Assembly: GCA_937949535.1 (NCBI GenBank)
Contig: CALEDI010000050.1
Span: 1-42,468, forward strand
Direction: 5' to 3'
Length of the DNA stretch: 42,468 nucleotides
Origin: an uncultured Lewinella sp.
Lineage (GTDB): Bacteria > Bacteroidota > Bacteroidia > Chitinophagales > Saprospiraceae
The position numbers and the translations under genes were made by a program. Every line of letters starts with the position of its first letter. The stretch's first letter is position 1. A model generated the notes under the pieces. It did not search any database. It saw only the letters and a list, made by a program, of their open reading frames with translations, and was not told where the DNA came from. Positions 15,959-24,134 of this stretch are shown here, piece by piece.

Positions 15959-16435
15959 TTACCTCAGTGCGTTGCGGGCAGCACTGATCTCCTTGACGGT
16001 GATGCGGGCGCTGCGGTTCATTTCGGCACTGGCGGTGCCGAGGGCGGTTCGGAGGACTTTGTAGGCTTCCTTTGGGTCGGTGACTTCGTATTTGCTCCAG
16101 TCGATGGTTTCGGCTTCGGCCTGAGCGATGGATGGCTCTGTCAGGTCGGATTGTTGACTAAACCAGTTTCCAGCGACAAAGAGTAGTAATACGGCTGCTG
16201 CGGCAGCGGATAGCCAGCGGACGGGCAATCTGCGCCGCACAGCGGCTTTTTTCACGGGCGGAGCCACGATGCTGGCCGCTTCGTCCCAGTAGGCGAAGAG
16301 GGGGTCCAGTTCGGCGAGGTCTGGGCGGACATCGCCGGCGCGGAAGTATTCCCGCAGGCGCATCTCTTCATCGAGGGAGGTTTCTCCTTCGAAGTAGCGG
16401 TGCAGCAGGATTTCGGCTTCGGAATGCTTCATCAT
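15959..16435 (-). CDS. Putative membrane anti-sigma factor
   Basis: A 158-aa protein with a cytoplasmic N-terminal part (ILLHRYFEGETSLDEEMRLREYF, about residues 9-31). This is the 'Y.eGe.s..E...l..y' pattern seen in Bacteroidota anti-sigma-like proteins; no zinc-binding HxxxCxxC is present. One transmembrane helix (WLSAAAAAVLLLFVAGNWF, about 74-92) precedes a short periplasmic tail. It overlaps the ECF sigma gene by 4 bp (ATGA), so translation is coupled. Partner and position fit an anti-sigma factor; a true anti-sigma domain cannot be confirmed by eye. Confidence 0.7.
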   Translation of the reverse strand: MMKHSEAEILLHRYFEGETSLDEEMRLREYFRAGDVRPDLAELDPLFAYWDEAASIVAPPVKKAAVRRRLPVRWLSAAAAAVLLLFVAGNWFSQQSDLTEPSIAQAEAETIDWSKYEVTDPKEAYKVLRTALGTASAEMNRSARITVKEISAARNALR

Positions 16436-16962
16436 GGGTTAGTAATTTTTTCTTTGAGTAATAATGCCCTGAGTTTATGGCGGCCTCGGTGCAGATAGGT
16501 TTTCACCTGTTGCATCGTTAGGCCAGTAGCGTCGGCTATTTCCTGGTATTCCATCCCTTCCACCTCGCGCAGGTGGAGCACCGTCCGCTGATCTGGCGGA
16601 AGTTGCTGGAGGAGCCGGTGGACATGGCCGAGGGCATCATTGGCAGCAGCGATCCGGTAAGGCGTTCGTGCGTCGCGGTCGGAAGCGGCCGCTTCCGTTT
16701 CGCGGGCACTGCGCACTTTGGCGGAGCGCAAGCGGTCAATCGCTTGGTGCTTAGTCATCCGCAGGAGCCAGGCCGGCGGGTTGTCTAGGCAAACGATTTT
16801 TTCGCGTTGTCGCCAGCTTTTTACCAGTACATCCTGTACCACGTCTTCCGCGTCGTCGGCGTCGTTGACGACGCGCAACGCTAGGCGGTAAAGCCGATCA
16901 CGAACGGAGGTAATGATGTGGGTGTAATGGTCCAAAAGAATGGCTGCGTTTGCCCTAGTCAC
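16432..16962 (-). CDS. ECF-family RNA polymerase sigma factor
   Basis: A 176-aa sigma-70-family factor. Region 2 is at about residues 20-80 (DDAEDVVQDVLVKSWRQRE, then PPAWLLRMTKHQAIDRLR). Region 4 (LPPDQRTVLHLREVEGMEYQEIADATGLTMQQVKTYLHRGRHKL, about 118-163) contains the -35-recognising helix-turn-helix. It starts with GTG at 16962; no ATG alternative is available nearby. It is the first gene of a sigma, anti-sigma, DUF4252, DUF4252 cluster, a gene order recurrent in Bacteroidota. The regulon is likely to include its own cluster (inference). Confidence 0.92.
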   Translation of the reverse strand: MTRANAAILLDHYTHIITSVRDRLYRLALRVVNDADDAEDVVQDVLVKSWRQREKIVCLDNPPAWLLRMTKHQAIDRLRSAKVRSARETEAAASDRDARTPYRIAAANDALGHVHRLLQQLPPDQRTVLHLREVEGMEYQEIADATGLTMQQVKTYLHRGRHKLRALLLKEKITNP

Positions 16963-17024
16963 GTTGGGGCGGAGTAGTTTGTTACAAGGAGAGACGATCT
17001 TTTTTCCCAGACGTTGCTTTTTGG

Positions 17025-17042
17025 GGGCGCGGCCGCAGGTGC
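17025..17042 (-). repeat. Dispersed 19-bp motif, copy C
   Basis: GGGCGCGGCCGCAGGTGC, the reverse complement of the consensus minus one terminal base, followed on its own strand by an A-rich tract (CCAAAAAG). It faces copy D, 124 bp away. Intergenic. Confidence 0.85.
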
Positions 17043-17166
17043 GAAGGGAGATTTTTGGCTTTGGTCGAGGCCTTCTAGGTCGAGTTTTAGCACAGGCTTA
17101 TGGTTGAGCTTTACTTCCAAGTTGAGCCCCAGCTTGGAAGGTTTCAACCGCGCCAAGACCTCTCCT

Positions 17167-17184
17167 TGCACCTGCGGCCGCGCC
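17167..17184 (+). repeat. Dispersed 19-bp motif, copy D
   Basis: TGCACCTGCGGCCGCGCC followed by AGAAAAA. With copy C it forms an inverted pair framing 17025-17184 in the gap between the divergent sigma factor and purine nucleoside phosphorylase genes. Confidence 0.85.
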
Positions 17185-17245
17185 AGAAAAACGAACTTTT
17201 CCCAAGCCTCAACCTTTTTATTCTACAAAGCCAAAAACCAAGCCC

Positions 17246-18067
17246 ATGCTCTACGACCAAATCCAAGAAACCGTCGCCTTCATTCGCCAACGGTGCGATC
17301 TTCAGCCCCGTCTAGGCATCATCCTCGGAACGGGCCTTAGCTCGATGGCGGAAGACATTGTTGTGGAGCGGGAGTTCACCTACGGCCTGCTGCCCTATTT
17401 CTGTGCCGCTACGGTAGACTCTCACCGGGGAAAACTCATTCTCGGCACCCTACACGGCGTACCCGTAGCCGCGATGGCGGGCCGCCTGCACTACTACGAA
17501 GGCTACAATATGCAGGAGCTGACCTTTCCGGTGCGCGTGCTGCATGCTCTAGGTATTGAGCACCTAGTCATCTCCAACGCCAGCGGTTCTGTCAATGCAG
17601 ACATCGACGCCGGAGACCTCATCTTCTTGCGCGATCACATCAATATGCAGCCCGAAAACCCGCTGCGGGGGCGCAACGATGACCGCCTCGGCCCCCGCTT
17701 CCCCGACATGCTCAAAACCTACGACCGCAAGCTGAACGCTTGGGCCATCGAGCGCGCCAAAGCCCACGGCATCAAGGCCCACGAGGGCGTTTACCTCGCC
17801 CTGCCCGGCCCGAACCTAGAAACGCCCGCCGAGTACCGCATGGCCAACATCATTGGCGCAGACTGCATCGGGATGTCTACCGTACCCGAAGTACTCGTTG
17901 CGCGCCATTGTGGGCTGCCCGTTTTTGTGGTCTCCGTGGTGTCTAATAAATGTTTCCCGATTGCGGAAATCCAACCTACTACCGTTGACGACGTGATCGC
18001 TACCGTGCAGGCGGTGGAGCCTAAGTTGCGGGGGTTAATGAAGGAGGTGGTGGAGCGGTTGGGGTAG
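17246..18067 (+). CDS. punA: Purine-nucleoside phosphorylase (trimeric type)
   Basis: Phosphorolysis of (deoxy)inosine and (deoxy)guanosine to base plus (deoxy)ribose-1-phosphate, in purine salvage. The 273-aa length fits the low-mass homotrimeric class. Visible blocks: GIILGTGLSSMA (phosphate loop, about 24-35), MAGRLHYYEGY (about 77-87, with the conserved His), ISNASGSVN, GPNLETPAEYR (nucleoside-binding Glu) and GMSTVPEVLVARHCGLPVFVVSVVSNK (base-binding Asn). The start ATG at 17246 follows a 283-bp gap containing the inverted pair of dispersed motifs. It ends 3 bp from the convergent racemase-like gene. Confidence 0.95.
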   Translation: MLYDQIQETVAFIRQRCDLQPRLGIILGTGLSSMAEDIVVEREFTYGLLPYFCAATVDSHRGKLILGTLHGVPVAAMAGRLHYYEGYNMQELTFPVRVLHALGIEHLVISNASGSVNADIDAGDLIFLRDHINMQPENPLRGRNDDRLGPRFPDMLKTYDRKLNAWAIERAKAHGIKAHEGVYLALPGPNLETPAEYRMANIIGADCIGMSTVPEVLVARHCGLPVFVVSVVSNKCFPIAEIQPTTVDDVIATVQAVEPKLRGLMKEVVERLG

Positions 18068-18070
18068 TCC

Positions 18071-18790
18071 CTAAGTCAGAGTGGTTTGGTCTTTCTTGTT
18101 GAGCATTCGGTCCAGAATGGCGTTGACATGGATTTCCGTTGTGTTGAAGACTTTCAGCTTTTCAAAATCAGCTTGTTCTAAAATCAAGGGCAGTTCGGTT
18201 CCTCCGAGAACAATGCCTTCGATATGCTCTTCCTCTTCCAGTTCGTTTACTATGCGGACCAATCGTTGCTTTGTGTTGGGGTTAATATGATTGAACACCA
18301 ACTCTCTCATGTATTTTTCATGGACGTAGTCTTGGTTTTCTTCATTTGGTATAACCATTTCGATTCCGTAACGCTTCGCCACACTTTGATAAAACCCTTT
18401 ACTCATAGTTGATTTAGTACCAAGCAACCCTACTTTCGTTACACCTGTTTTTGCGATTGACTTACAAGTCTCTTTCACAATGCTTATCATTTTTGCATTA
18501 ACTGAATCCGATAGTTTATCGAAAATCAAGTGTGGTGTATTTGATGCTAATGCCACATAATCAACACCAGATTGTTCCAGAGTTTCAATTTTACCTTTAA
18601 GAAAATCCGTTAGTTCCTCCAGCCTATTGTTGAAGACAAAGTCTAGCATCTTTGTCATATTTATGCTGTGTATCAGGATTTCAGGATAGTGGTCAGTCTC
18701 CAATCTGGCTTGGTACAGCTCAAGGAGCATTCTGTAGTATTCCATTGTTGACGCAGGGCCAATACCTCCAATTATGCCAATTTTTTTCAT
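18071..18790 (-). CDS. Asp/Glu-racemase-family protein without the usual cysteines
   Basis: A 239-aa cytoplasmic protein of the aspartate/glutamate racemase superfamily. GIIGGIGPASTMEYY opens the chain, as in amino-acid racemases. The two positions that carry the acid/base cysteines in canonical members (CNT and GCTE motifs) read SNT (S83) and GGTE (G197) here. Either this is a subfamily with different chemistry or it is not a racemase. The DNA is visibly AT-richer than the flanking genes, suggesting recent acquisition. The gene is single, convergent with the phosphorylase, and has no recognisable -7 box. Confidence 0.8.
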   Translation of the reverse strand: MKKIGIIGGIGPASTMEYYRMLLELYQARLETDHYPEILIHSINMTKMLDFVFNNRLEELTDFLKGKIETLEQSGVDYVALASNTPHLIFDKLSDSVNAKMISIVKETCKSIAKTGVTKVGLLGTKSTMSKGFYQSVAKRYGIEMVIPNEENQDYVHEKYMRELVFNHINPNTKQRLVRIVNELEEEEHIEGIVLGGTELPLILEQADFEKLKVFNTTEIHVNAILDRMLNKKDQTTLT

Positions 18791-18931
18791 AGCTTAGTTT
18801 TGACTTCGTCTTGGTTCAAGTGGACAATAAAGCGCCGTTTGCGCATTATTGGTTACATCATCAGCAATCATCGATTTACGCCTAAGAGCGTGTCTAAAGA
18901 CACCTTTTAGTCTCGGTATTAGAATAACCGA

Positions 18932-20797
18932 CTACCTTCCCAAATGAACTAGAAGCACCGAGACATCCGCCGGGCTGACCCCAGAAATCCGACTAGCTTG
19001 CCCGATCGTTCGAGGCTTTAGGTCCGAGAGCTTTTGCCGCGCCTCCATGCTGAGGCTGGTGATGCCGTGGTAGTCGAAGTCGGCGTGGAGTTTGATGCCT
19101 TCTAGGCGGCTGGTTTTCTCTACGGCGGCGCGTTCGCGTTCGATGTAGCCTTCGTACTTGAGGGTTACTTCGGCGAGGTTGATCGTCTCGTCGTCGTAGG
19201 CGGAGAGGAAGTCGTTGAGGGCGGGCACGGCTTCGGCCAGCGCGGGCAGGGAGATGCCCGGGCGGGTGAGGACGGAGAGGAGCTTCACCCCCTGCTTCAG
19301 CGGGGTAGTTCCGGCCTTTTCTAGGAACGCATTCAGTTGGCTTGGCGTAACGCTGTGGTTGCGCAGTTCGCGTTGGATGGCGTCTACGGCGGTTTTCTTT
19401 TCGTCTACGCGGGCCATGCGGCCGTCCATGTTCATCACGCCGAGTTTGGCGGCGATGGGGCTAAGGCGCAGGTCGGCATCGTCTTGGCGGAGGAGGATGC
19501 GGTACTCTGCGCGGCTAGTGAACATCCGGTAAGGCTCTTCGGTACCTTTATTGATGAGGTCGTCGATAAGGACACCGATGTAGGCTTCGCTGCGCTTCAG
19601 GATGAGCGGGTCGCGCTCCTGCACGGCGAGGGCGGCGTTGGTGCCGGCAATGAGGCCTTGGCAACCGGCTTCTTCGTAGCCGGTAGTACCGTTGATCTGG
19701 CCCGCGAAGAACAACCGAGGCACGAGCCGTGTCTCTAACGAAGCATCGAGCTGGGTTGGTGGGAAAAAGTCGTACTCGATGGCATAACCAGGCCGGAACA
19801 TCTTCGCGTTCTCGAAGCCGACGATCTTGCGCAGGGCCTTGTACTGCACGTCTTCCGGCAAGCTAGAGCTAAAGCCGTTGACGTAGATCTCGCAGGTATT
19901 GCGCCCTTCGGGCTCAACGAAAAGCTGGTGGGCATCCCGACCGGCAAAGCGGTCGATCTTGTCTTCAATGCTGGGGCAGTAGCGCGGCCCCAGGCCGCGG
20001 ATGCGGCCATTGAACATCGGGCTACGGTCAAAACCCTCTCGGAGGGTGTCATGAACTTCCTTGCTGGTGTAGGTGATGTGGCAGGGCATCTGGTTGGTCA
20101 GCGGAGGGGTGTCGGTGTAGCTGAAACGGCCAGGGTTTTCGTCGCCGGGCTGTTCGGTCATCTTAGACCAGTCTAGGGAGCGTCCGTCTAGCCGCGCGGG
20201 CGTACCGGTTTTCATGCGTCCGGCCTCGAAGCCGAGTTCCTGGAGTTGTGCGGTGATGCCGGTGGCGGCGCGTTCGCCTGCGCGGCCTCCGCCGAACTGT
20301 TTTTCGCCGATGTGGATGGTGCCGTTCAGGAAGGTCCCGTTGGTGAGCACGACGGCTTTGCCGGGGATTTCGATGCCGAGGCCGGTGTGTACGCCCTTGG
20401 CTCTTCCGTCTTTGATCACGATGCCGGTGACCATCTCTTGCCAGAAGTCGACGTTGGGGTGTGCCTCTAGGCGTTCGCGCCAGTTGAGCGCGAAGGCCAT
20501 TCGGTCAGACTGGGCGCGGGGACTCCACATGGCGGGGCCTTTGCTTTTGTTGAGCAAGCGAAACTGCACCATCGTCTCGTCGGTGATGATGCCGGAGTAC
20601 CCGCCGAGCGCATCGATTTCGCGCACGATTTGCCCTTTGCCCACACCACCCATAGCGGGGTTACAGCTCATCTGCGCGATGGTCTGCATGTTCATGGTGG
20701 CCAGCATGACTTTTGCGCCGAGGTTGGCGGCGGCGATGGCCGCTTCGCAGCCCGCGTGGCCTGCGCCGACTACTATTACGTCGTAGGTAGGGAACAT
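18932..20797 (-). CDS. mnmG: tRNA uridine 5-carboxymethylaminomethyl modification enzyme MnmG
   Basis: FAD-binding partner of MnmE; together they install the (carboxymethyl)aminomethyl group on U34 of certain tRNAs. The 621-aa length is normal. The N-terminal dinucleotide fold GAGHAGCEAA (from residue 11) binds FAD. CNPAMGGVGKGQIVREIDALGG, GTFLNGTIHIGEKQFGGGRAGE and FFAGQINGTTGYEEAGCQGLIAGTNAA are family blocks with conserved cysteines. The C-terminal helical domain for MnmE/tRNA binding ends RISGVSPADVSVLLVHLGR. MnmE is not in the window. A -7 box lies 42 nt upstream of the ATG. Confidence 0.97.
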   Translation of the reverse strand: MFPTYDVIVVGAGHAGCEAAIAAANLGAKVMLATMNMQTIAQMSCNPAMGGVGKGQIVREIDALGGYSGIITDETMVQFRLLNKSKGPAMWSPRAQSDRMAFALNWRERLEAHPNVDFWQEMVTGIVIKDGRAKGVHTGLGIEIPGKAVVLTNGTFLNGTIHIGEKQFGGGRAGERAATGITAQLQELGFEAGRMKTGTPARLDGRSLDWSKMTEQPGDENPGRFSYTDTPPLTNQMPCHITYTSKEVHDTLREGFDRSPMFNGRIRGLGPRYCPSIEDKIDRFAGRDAHQLFVEPEGRNTCEIYVNGFSSSLPEDVQYKALRKIVGFENAKMFRPGYAIEYDFFPPTQLDASLETRLVPRLFFAGQINGTTGYEEAGCQGLIAGTNAALAVQERDPLILKRSEAYIGVLIDDLINKGTEEPYRMFTSRAEYRILLRQDDADLRLSPIAAKLGVMNMDGRMARVDEKKTAVDAIQRELRNHSVTPSQLNAFLEKAGTTPLKQGVKLLSVLTRPGISLPALAEAVPALNDFLSAYDDETINLAEVTLKYEGYIERERAAVEKTSRLEGIKLHADFDYHGITSLSMEARQKLSDLKPRTIGQASRISGVSPADVSVLLVHLGR

Positions 20798-20839
20798 TGA
20801 TTACTTAGTTGGTATGGTTACTAACGCTTGGTATGGGAG

Positions 20840-20847
20840 CAAAGTTA
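20840..20847 (-). promoter_or_regulatory. -7 element of mnmG
   Basis: The minus strand reads TAACTTTG (exact TAnnTTTG). A TTG 17 nt upstream could be the -33 element. The leader would be about 35-40 nt. Confidence 0.55.
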
Positions 20848-20886
20848 CGGGATTGTTTGGTTAGCAATACTGTTGATCAAGTGTTG

Positions 20887-21807
20887 CTAAAGAAGCCTTG
20901 TATTTTCATTGCTGAAGTAAAGGAGTATCGTTTTCACAAAATTTTCTAAAGCTGGGTTTTCATTGTCTGGTCGCCAAACAGCCGAAAGCGTAGTACGCTG
21001 CGGGATGTTGTTTAGCTCAATGAATTTTACGTTCATCTTATATCCGATTTTTAGAGAGGTCGGTACGATGGAAATGCCAAAGTTGTTTTCTACAAGACGG
21101 TAAATGGTGGTAGCGTGAACGGTCCGGTGTGTAATCTTTGGTACGATATCGGCGTCAGTGAGAATTTTTATCACCTTATTATAGTGTGGCAGGCTGAAAT
21201 GGGAATCAAAGAGGATAAAGTTCTCATCAGCAAATTGATGGATGCCCTCGTAGTTCTCGGCAGATATTGGATGATCAGCGGGTAGAACCAACGAGAAGGT
21301 GTCAACGAATACAGGAAGGCTAACGAGCTCATGGTCATTATCGTCTAGGCGAACAAAACCAATGTCGAGATCGCGAGAGAGTAAGCCCTCGATCTGGCCT
21401 TGGTTACTCATGGCTTCCAAGCCGTAAATCACCTTGGGGTTGTCTTGTCGAAATCGAAGTAACAATTCGGGTATGATGTTTTGCATAGCCGAACCAACGT
21501 AGCCGAAGTTCAGCCTTCCTTCTTGGCCTTCATGCACTTCTCGGGCGTGTTGTAGGCTGCTGTTCAAACGCTTAAGAAGGTCGCCAATTTCACCTTTCAG
21601 GTAAGTACCCGCTGGGGTCAGGCGAACCTTTCGGTTCGTCCGGATGAGCAAGGGGTAGCCAAGACGCTCTTCCAATTGGCGAACCTGGCGGCTAAGGCCA
21701 GGCTGAGAGATGAAAAGCCGCTCTGCGGCTCGCCTAAAATGTAATTCATCGGCTACCACAAAAAAATACCTGAGGTGGCGCAGCTCTATTTGGTCATTCA
21801 TAAGCAT
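20887..21807 (-). CDS. LysR-family transcriptional regulator, probably of the hut genes
   Basis: A 306-aa DNA-binding regulator. The N-terminal winged helix-turn-helix (LRHLRYFFVVADELHFRRAAERLFISQPGLSRQVRQLEERLG, about 8-50) is classic LysR. The rest is a periplasmic-binding-protein-like effector domain. Two in-frame ATGs exist: 21807 (MLMNDQ) and 21801 (MNDQIEL). It is divergent from hutU with a 326-bp gap, so by LysR convention it likely controls that operon and itself. The inducer is unknown; urocanate or histidine would be the natural guess from context only. Confidence 0.9.
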   Translation of the reverse strand: MLMNDQIELRHLRYFFVVADELHFRRAAERLFISQPGLSRQVRQLEERLGYPLLIRTNRKVRLTPAGTYLKGEIGDLLKRLNSSLQHAREVHEGQEGRLNFGYVGSAMQNIIPELLLRFRQDNPKVIYGLEAMSNQGQIEGLLSRDLDIGFVRLDDNDHELVSLPVFVDTFSLVLPADHPISAENYEGIHQFADENFILFDSHFSLPHYNKVIKILTDADIVPKITHRTVHATTIYRLVENNFGISIVPTSLKIGYKMNVKFIELNNIPQRTTLSAVWRPDNENPALENFVKTILLYFSNENTRLL

Positions 21808-21822
21808 CAATATAGCAAAACA

Positions 21823-21840
21823 TGGTATTACTTAGTATCA
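21823..21840. promoter_or_regulatory. Candidate LysR operator
   Basis: TGGTATTACTTAGTATCA is an imperfect dyad (5 of 7 arm positions) just upstream of lysR. It resembles the T-N11-A, AT-rich sites typical of LysR proteins. Assignment is by position and symmetry only. Confidence 0.35.
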
Positions 21841-21876
21841 ATCTATGTACGATCTTTGGGTTACAAATGGTTTTTC

Positions 21877-21975
21877 ACAGGTAGAGTACTCGATTTTTTA
21901 AGTTGAGATCCAAGTCTTTAAACAACACAACACGAACAACAACACGGATTGAACTTCACTGAGTACTCTACCTGT
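21877..21975. repeat. Perfect 15-bp inverted repeat bounding a 99-bp segment
   Basis: ACAGGTAGAGTACTC (21877-21891) is exactly repeated in inverse at 21961-21975, with 69 nt between. Each arm ends in the palindrome GAGTACTC. It could be paired operators for a dimeric regulator, a long-range stem in a hut leader RNA, or the ends of a small non-autonomous element. Confidence 0.75.
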
Positions 21976-22133
21976 CTTTTATCCCACTTTCGATTTTTTT
22001 AGCCGCGAGTTCATTTGAGCGAAGTATGGGTGTTTCTGCACTGCACCTTGATAGAATGTCACGCAACTGCAAACAATTATCCTCTTTTGCTATTGTAGAC
22101 ATCAATTCTTCTAGTTGCATTTAGAAAACATTC

Positions 22134-24134
22134 ATGGTTTTTTTTGACGAACAGGTCTTAGAGGGCATCCCAACGGATTATTTACCTCAGGCTAAACCTT
22201 ACGATACCTCTGTCTCTCACGCTCCTCGGCGCAAGGACATCCTCACGCCTGCCGAGAAGGAACTTGCTCTTCGGAATGCCCTGCGCTATTTCAACCCTTC
22301 TTTGCATCCTGCGCTCGCGTCTGAATTCTTGCAAGAACTGAAAGCGTATGGCCGCATTTATATGCACCGCTACCGGCCCAATTATGCCATGCACGCCCGG
22401 CCGATTGAGGCATATCCGGCCCGTTCAAAAACGGCAGCAGCGATCATGCTCATGATCCAGAACAACCTAGACCCCGCCGTAGCGCAACACCCGCACGAGC
22501 TGATTACCTACGGCGGCAACGGTGCGGTTTTTCAGAACTGGGCGCAGTACCGCCTCACGATGAAGTACCTCGCCGAAATGACCGAGGAGCAAACATTGCA
22601 CCTCTATTCTGGCCACCCGATGGGGCTGTTTCCGTCGTCGGAAAGTGCGCCGCGCGTGGTGGTTACCAACGGTATGACGATCCCGAATTATAGCAGTCCC
22701 GACGACCTCGAACGCGGAAACGCCCTCGGCGTTACGCAGTACGGACAAATGACGGCGGGCTCGTATATGTACATCGGCCCGCAGGGAATTGTACACGGAA
22801 CGACGATCACGGTGATGAACGCTTTTCGCAAAATTGGGGCCGACCCGAAGGGCAAGATTTTCCTCACGGCGGGCCTCGGCGGAATGTCTGGCGCACAGCC
22901 CAAGGCAGGCAATATCGCGGGTTGTGTAACGGTCTGCGCCGAAGTAAATCCGGCCGCAGCAACCAAACGCTACGAACAGGGATGGGTTGATGTATTGGTA
23001 GACAACTTAGACGATTTGGTGGCGCGCACGCGGGATGCAATGGCCGGTGAACGAGCAGCGTCTATCGCCTACATCGGCAACGTCGTCGACGTTTGGGAAC
23101 GCTTCCTCGCCGAAGACATCTTCGTCCACGTTGGCTCAGACCAAACCTCCCTCCACAACCCCTGGAGCGGCGGCTACTACCCCGCCGACATGAGCTTCGA
23201 GGCCGCCAACGAACTCCTCGCTTCCGACCCCGAAGCCTTCCGCGAAGCCGTCCAAACCACCCTCCGCCGCCACGCGGCGGCCGTAAACGCCCACGCCGAG
23301 AAAGGAACTTACTTCTTCGACTACGGCAACGCCTTCCTACTCGAATCCTCCCGCGCCGGCGCAGAAGTGATGGCCGAAGACGGCCTTCGCTTCCGCTACT
23401 CCTCCTACGTCCAAGACATACTCGGGCCGATGTGTTTCGACTACGGCTTCGGCCCCTTCCGCTGGGTTTGCGCCTCCGGAAAACCCGAAGACCTCGACGC
23501 TACCGACCGCATCGCGGCGGAAGTCCTCGAAGAACTCATGGCCGAGGCCCCGCCGGAAATTGAACAGCAGATGCAAGACAACATCACCTGGATCAAGGAC
23601 GCCAAGGCGAACAAACTCGTTGTCGGTTCCCAAGCCCGCATCCTCTACGCCGACGCGATGGGGCGGCTAAAAATCGCCTCTGCCTTCAACGCCGCTATCG
23701 CCGACGGAGAGATCGGCCCCGTCGTCCTCGGCCGAGACCACCACGACGTCTCCGGCACAGACTCGCCCTACCGCGAGACGAGCAACATCTACGACGGCAG
23801 CCAGTTTACCGCCGATATGGCGATCCATAATGTGATCGGGGACAGCTTCCGAGGCGCAAGCTGGGTCTCCATACACAACGGCGGCGGCGTTGGTTGGGGC
23901 GAAGTCGTCAACGGCGGCTTCGGCCTCCTGCTCGATGGCTCCGACGCGGCAGAAAAAAGACTGCGGAATATGCTCTTCTTCGACGTCAACAACGGCATCG
24001 CACGGCGGAGCTGGGCGCGGAATCCCGAAGCCAAATTCGCCATCGAACGGGAAATGGCACGGACGCCGGGGCTGCAGGTAACGCCGGCTGAAGTAGTAGA
24101 TGATGTCGTTTTGGAAAACCTTAAATTTGACTGA
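22134..24134 (+). CDS. hutU: Urocanate hydratase
   Basis: Second enzyme of histidine degradation: urocanate + H2O to imidazolonepropionate, with tightly bound NAD+ as electrophile. The 666-aa chain is about 110 residues longer than the Pseudomonas enzyme, as in other Bacteroidota. Family blocks: ITYGGNGAVFQNWAQYRLTMKYL, SGHPMGLFPSSESAPRVVVTNGM, TAGSYMYIGPQGIVHGTT, GLGGMSGAQPKA (NAD loop), and the C-terminal GRDHHDVSGTDSPYRETSNI and NGGGVGWGEVVNGG. It is followed by a palindromic repeat cluster and hutI on the same strand. No histidine ammonia-lyase (hutH) is in the window, so the first step is encoded elsewhere. Confidence 0.97.
   Translation: MVFFDEQVLEGIPTDYLPQAKPYDTSVSHAPRRKDILTPAEKELALRNALRYFNPSLHPALASEFLQELKAYGRIYMHRYRPNYAMHARPIEAYPARSKTAAAIMLMIQNNLDPAVAQHPHELITYGGNGAVFQNWAQYRLTMKYLAEMTEEQTLHLYSGHPMGLFPSSESAPRVVVTNGMTIPNYSSPDDLERGNALGVTQYGQMTAGSYMYIGPQGIVHGTTITVMNAFRKIGADPKGKIFLTAGLGGMSGAQPKAGNIAGCVTVCAEVNPAAATKRYEQGWVDVLVDNLDDLVARTRDAMAGERAASIAYIGNVVDVWERFLAEDIFVHVGSDQTSLHNPWSGGYYPADMSFEAANELLASDPEAFREAVQTTLRRHAAAVNAHAEKGTYFFDYGNAFLLESSRAGAEVMAEDGLRFRYSSYVQDILGPMCFDYGFGPFRWVCASGKPEDLDATDRIAAEVLEELMAEAPPEIEQQMQDNITWIKDAKANKLVVGSQARILYADAMGRLKIASAFNAAIADGEIGPVVLGRDHHDVSGTDSPYRETSNIYDGSQFTADMAIHNVIGDSFRGASWVSIHNGGGVGWGEVVNGGFGLLLDGSDAAEKRLRNMLFFDVNNGIARRSWARNPEAKFAIEREMARTPGLQVTPAEVVDDVVLENLKFD

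Larger units (their letters stand above)
21808..22133. other. Divergent regulatory region lysR-hutU, 326 bp
   Basis: No gene is seen. It contains an imperfect dyad near lysR (21823-21840), a perfect 15-bp inverted repeat 69 nt apart (21877-21975) and a weak promoter for hutU (TTTG at 22086-22089, then TAGTTGCA at 22112-22119). It is AT-rich, with a run of ACAACAAC-type sequence between the repeat arms. Confidence 0.6.

Noticed and set aside
16959-17171. 70-codon minus-strand frame ahead of the sigma gene (GTG start)
   Set aside because: It starts in dispersed motif copy D and crosses copy C; the sequence is low in complexity and matches nothing I know.
17014-17340. 108-codon plus-strand frame across motif copies C and D into the phosphorylase
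   Set aside because: It overlaps the certain phosphorylase gene in another frame, and its Cys-Thr-Cys-Gly-Arg part is just the DNA motif translated.
18890-18908. GTGTC-TAAA-GACAC plus TTTT considered as a terminator between mnmG and the racemase-like gene
   Set aside because: The T-run is on the strand opposite to the transcription of both flanking genes and the stem is only 5-6 bp.
22304-22323. Sequence in hutU resembling the dispersed motif (TTGCATCCTGCGCTCGCGTC)
   Set aside because: It encodes LHPALAS, which fits the conserved urocanate hydratase N-terminus, and has too many mismatches to count.
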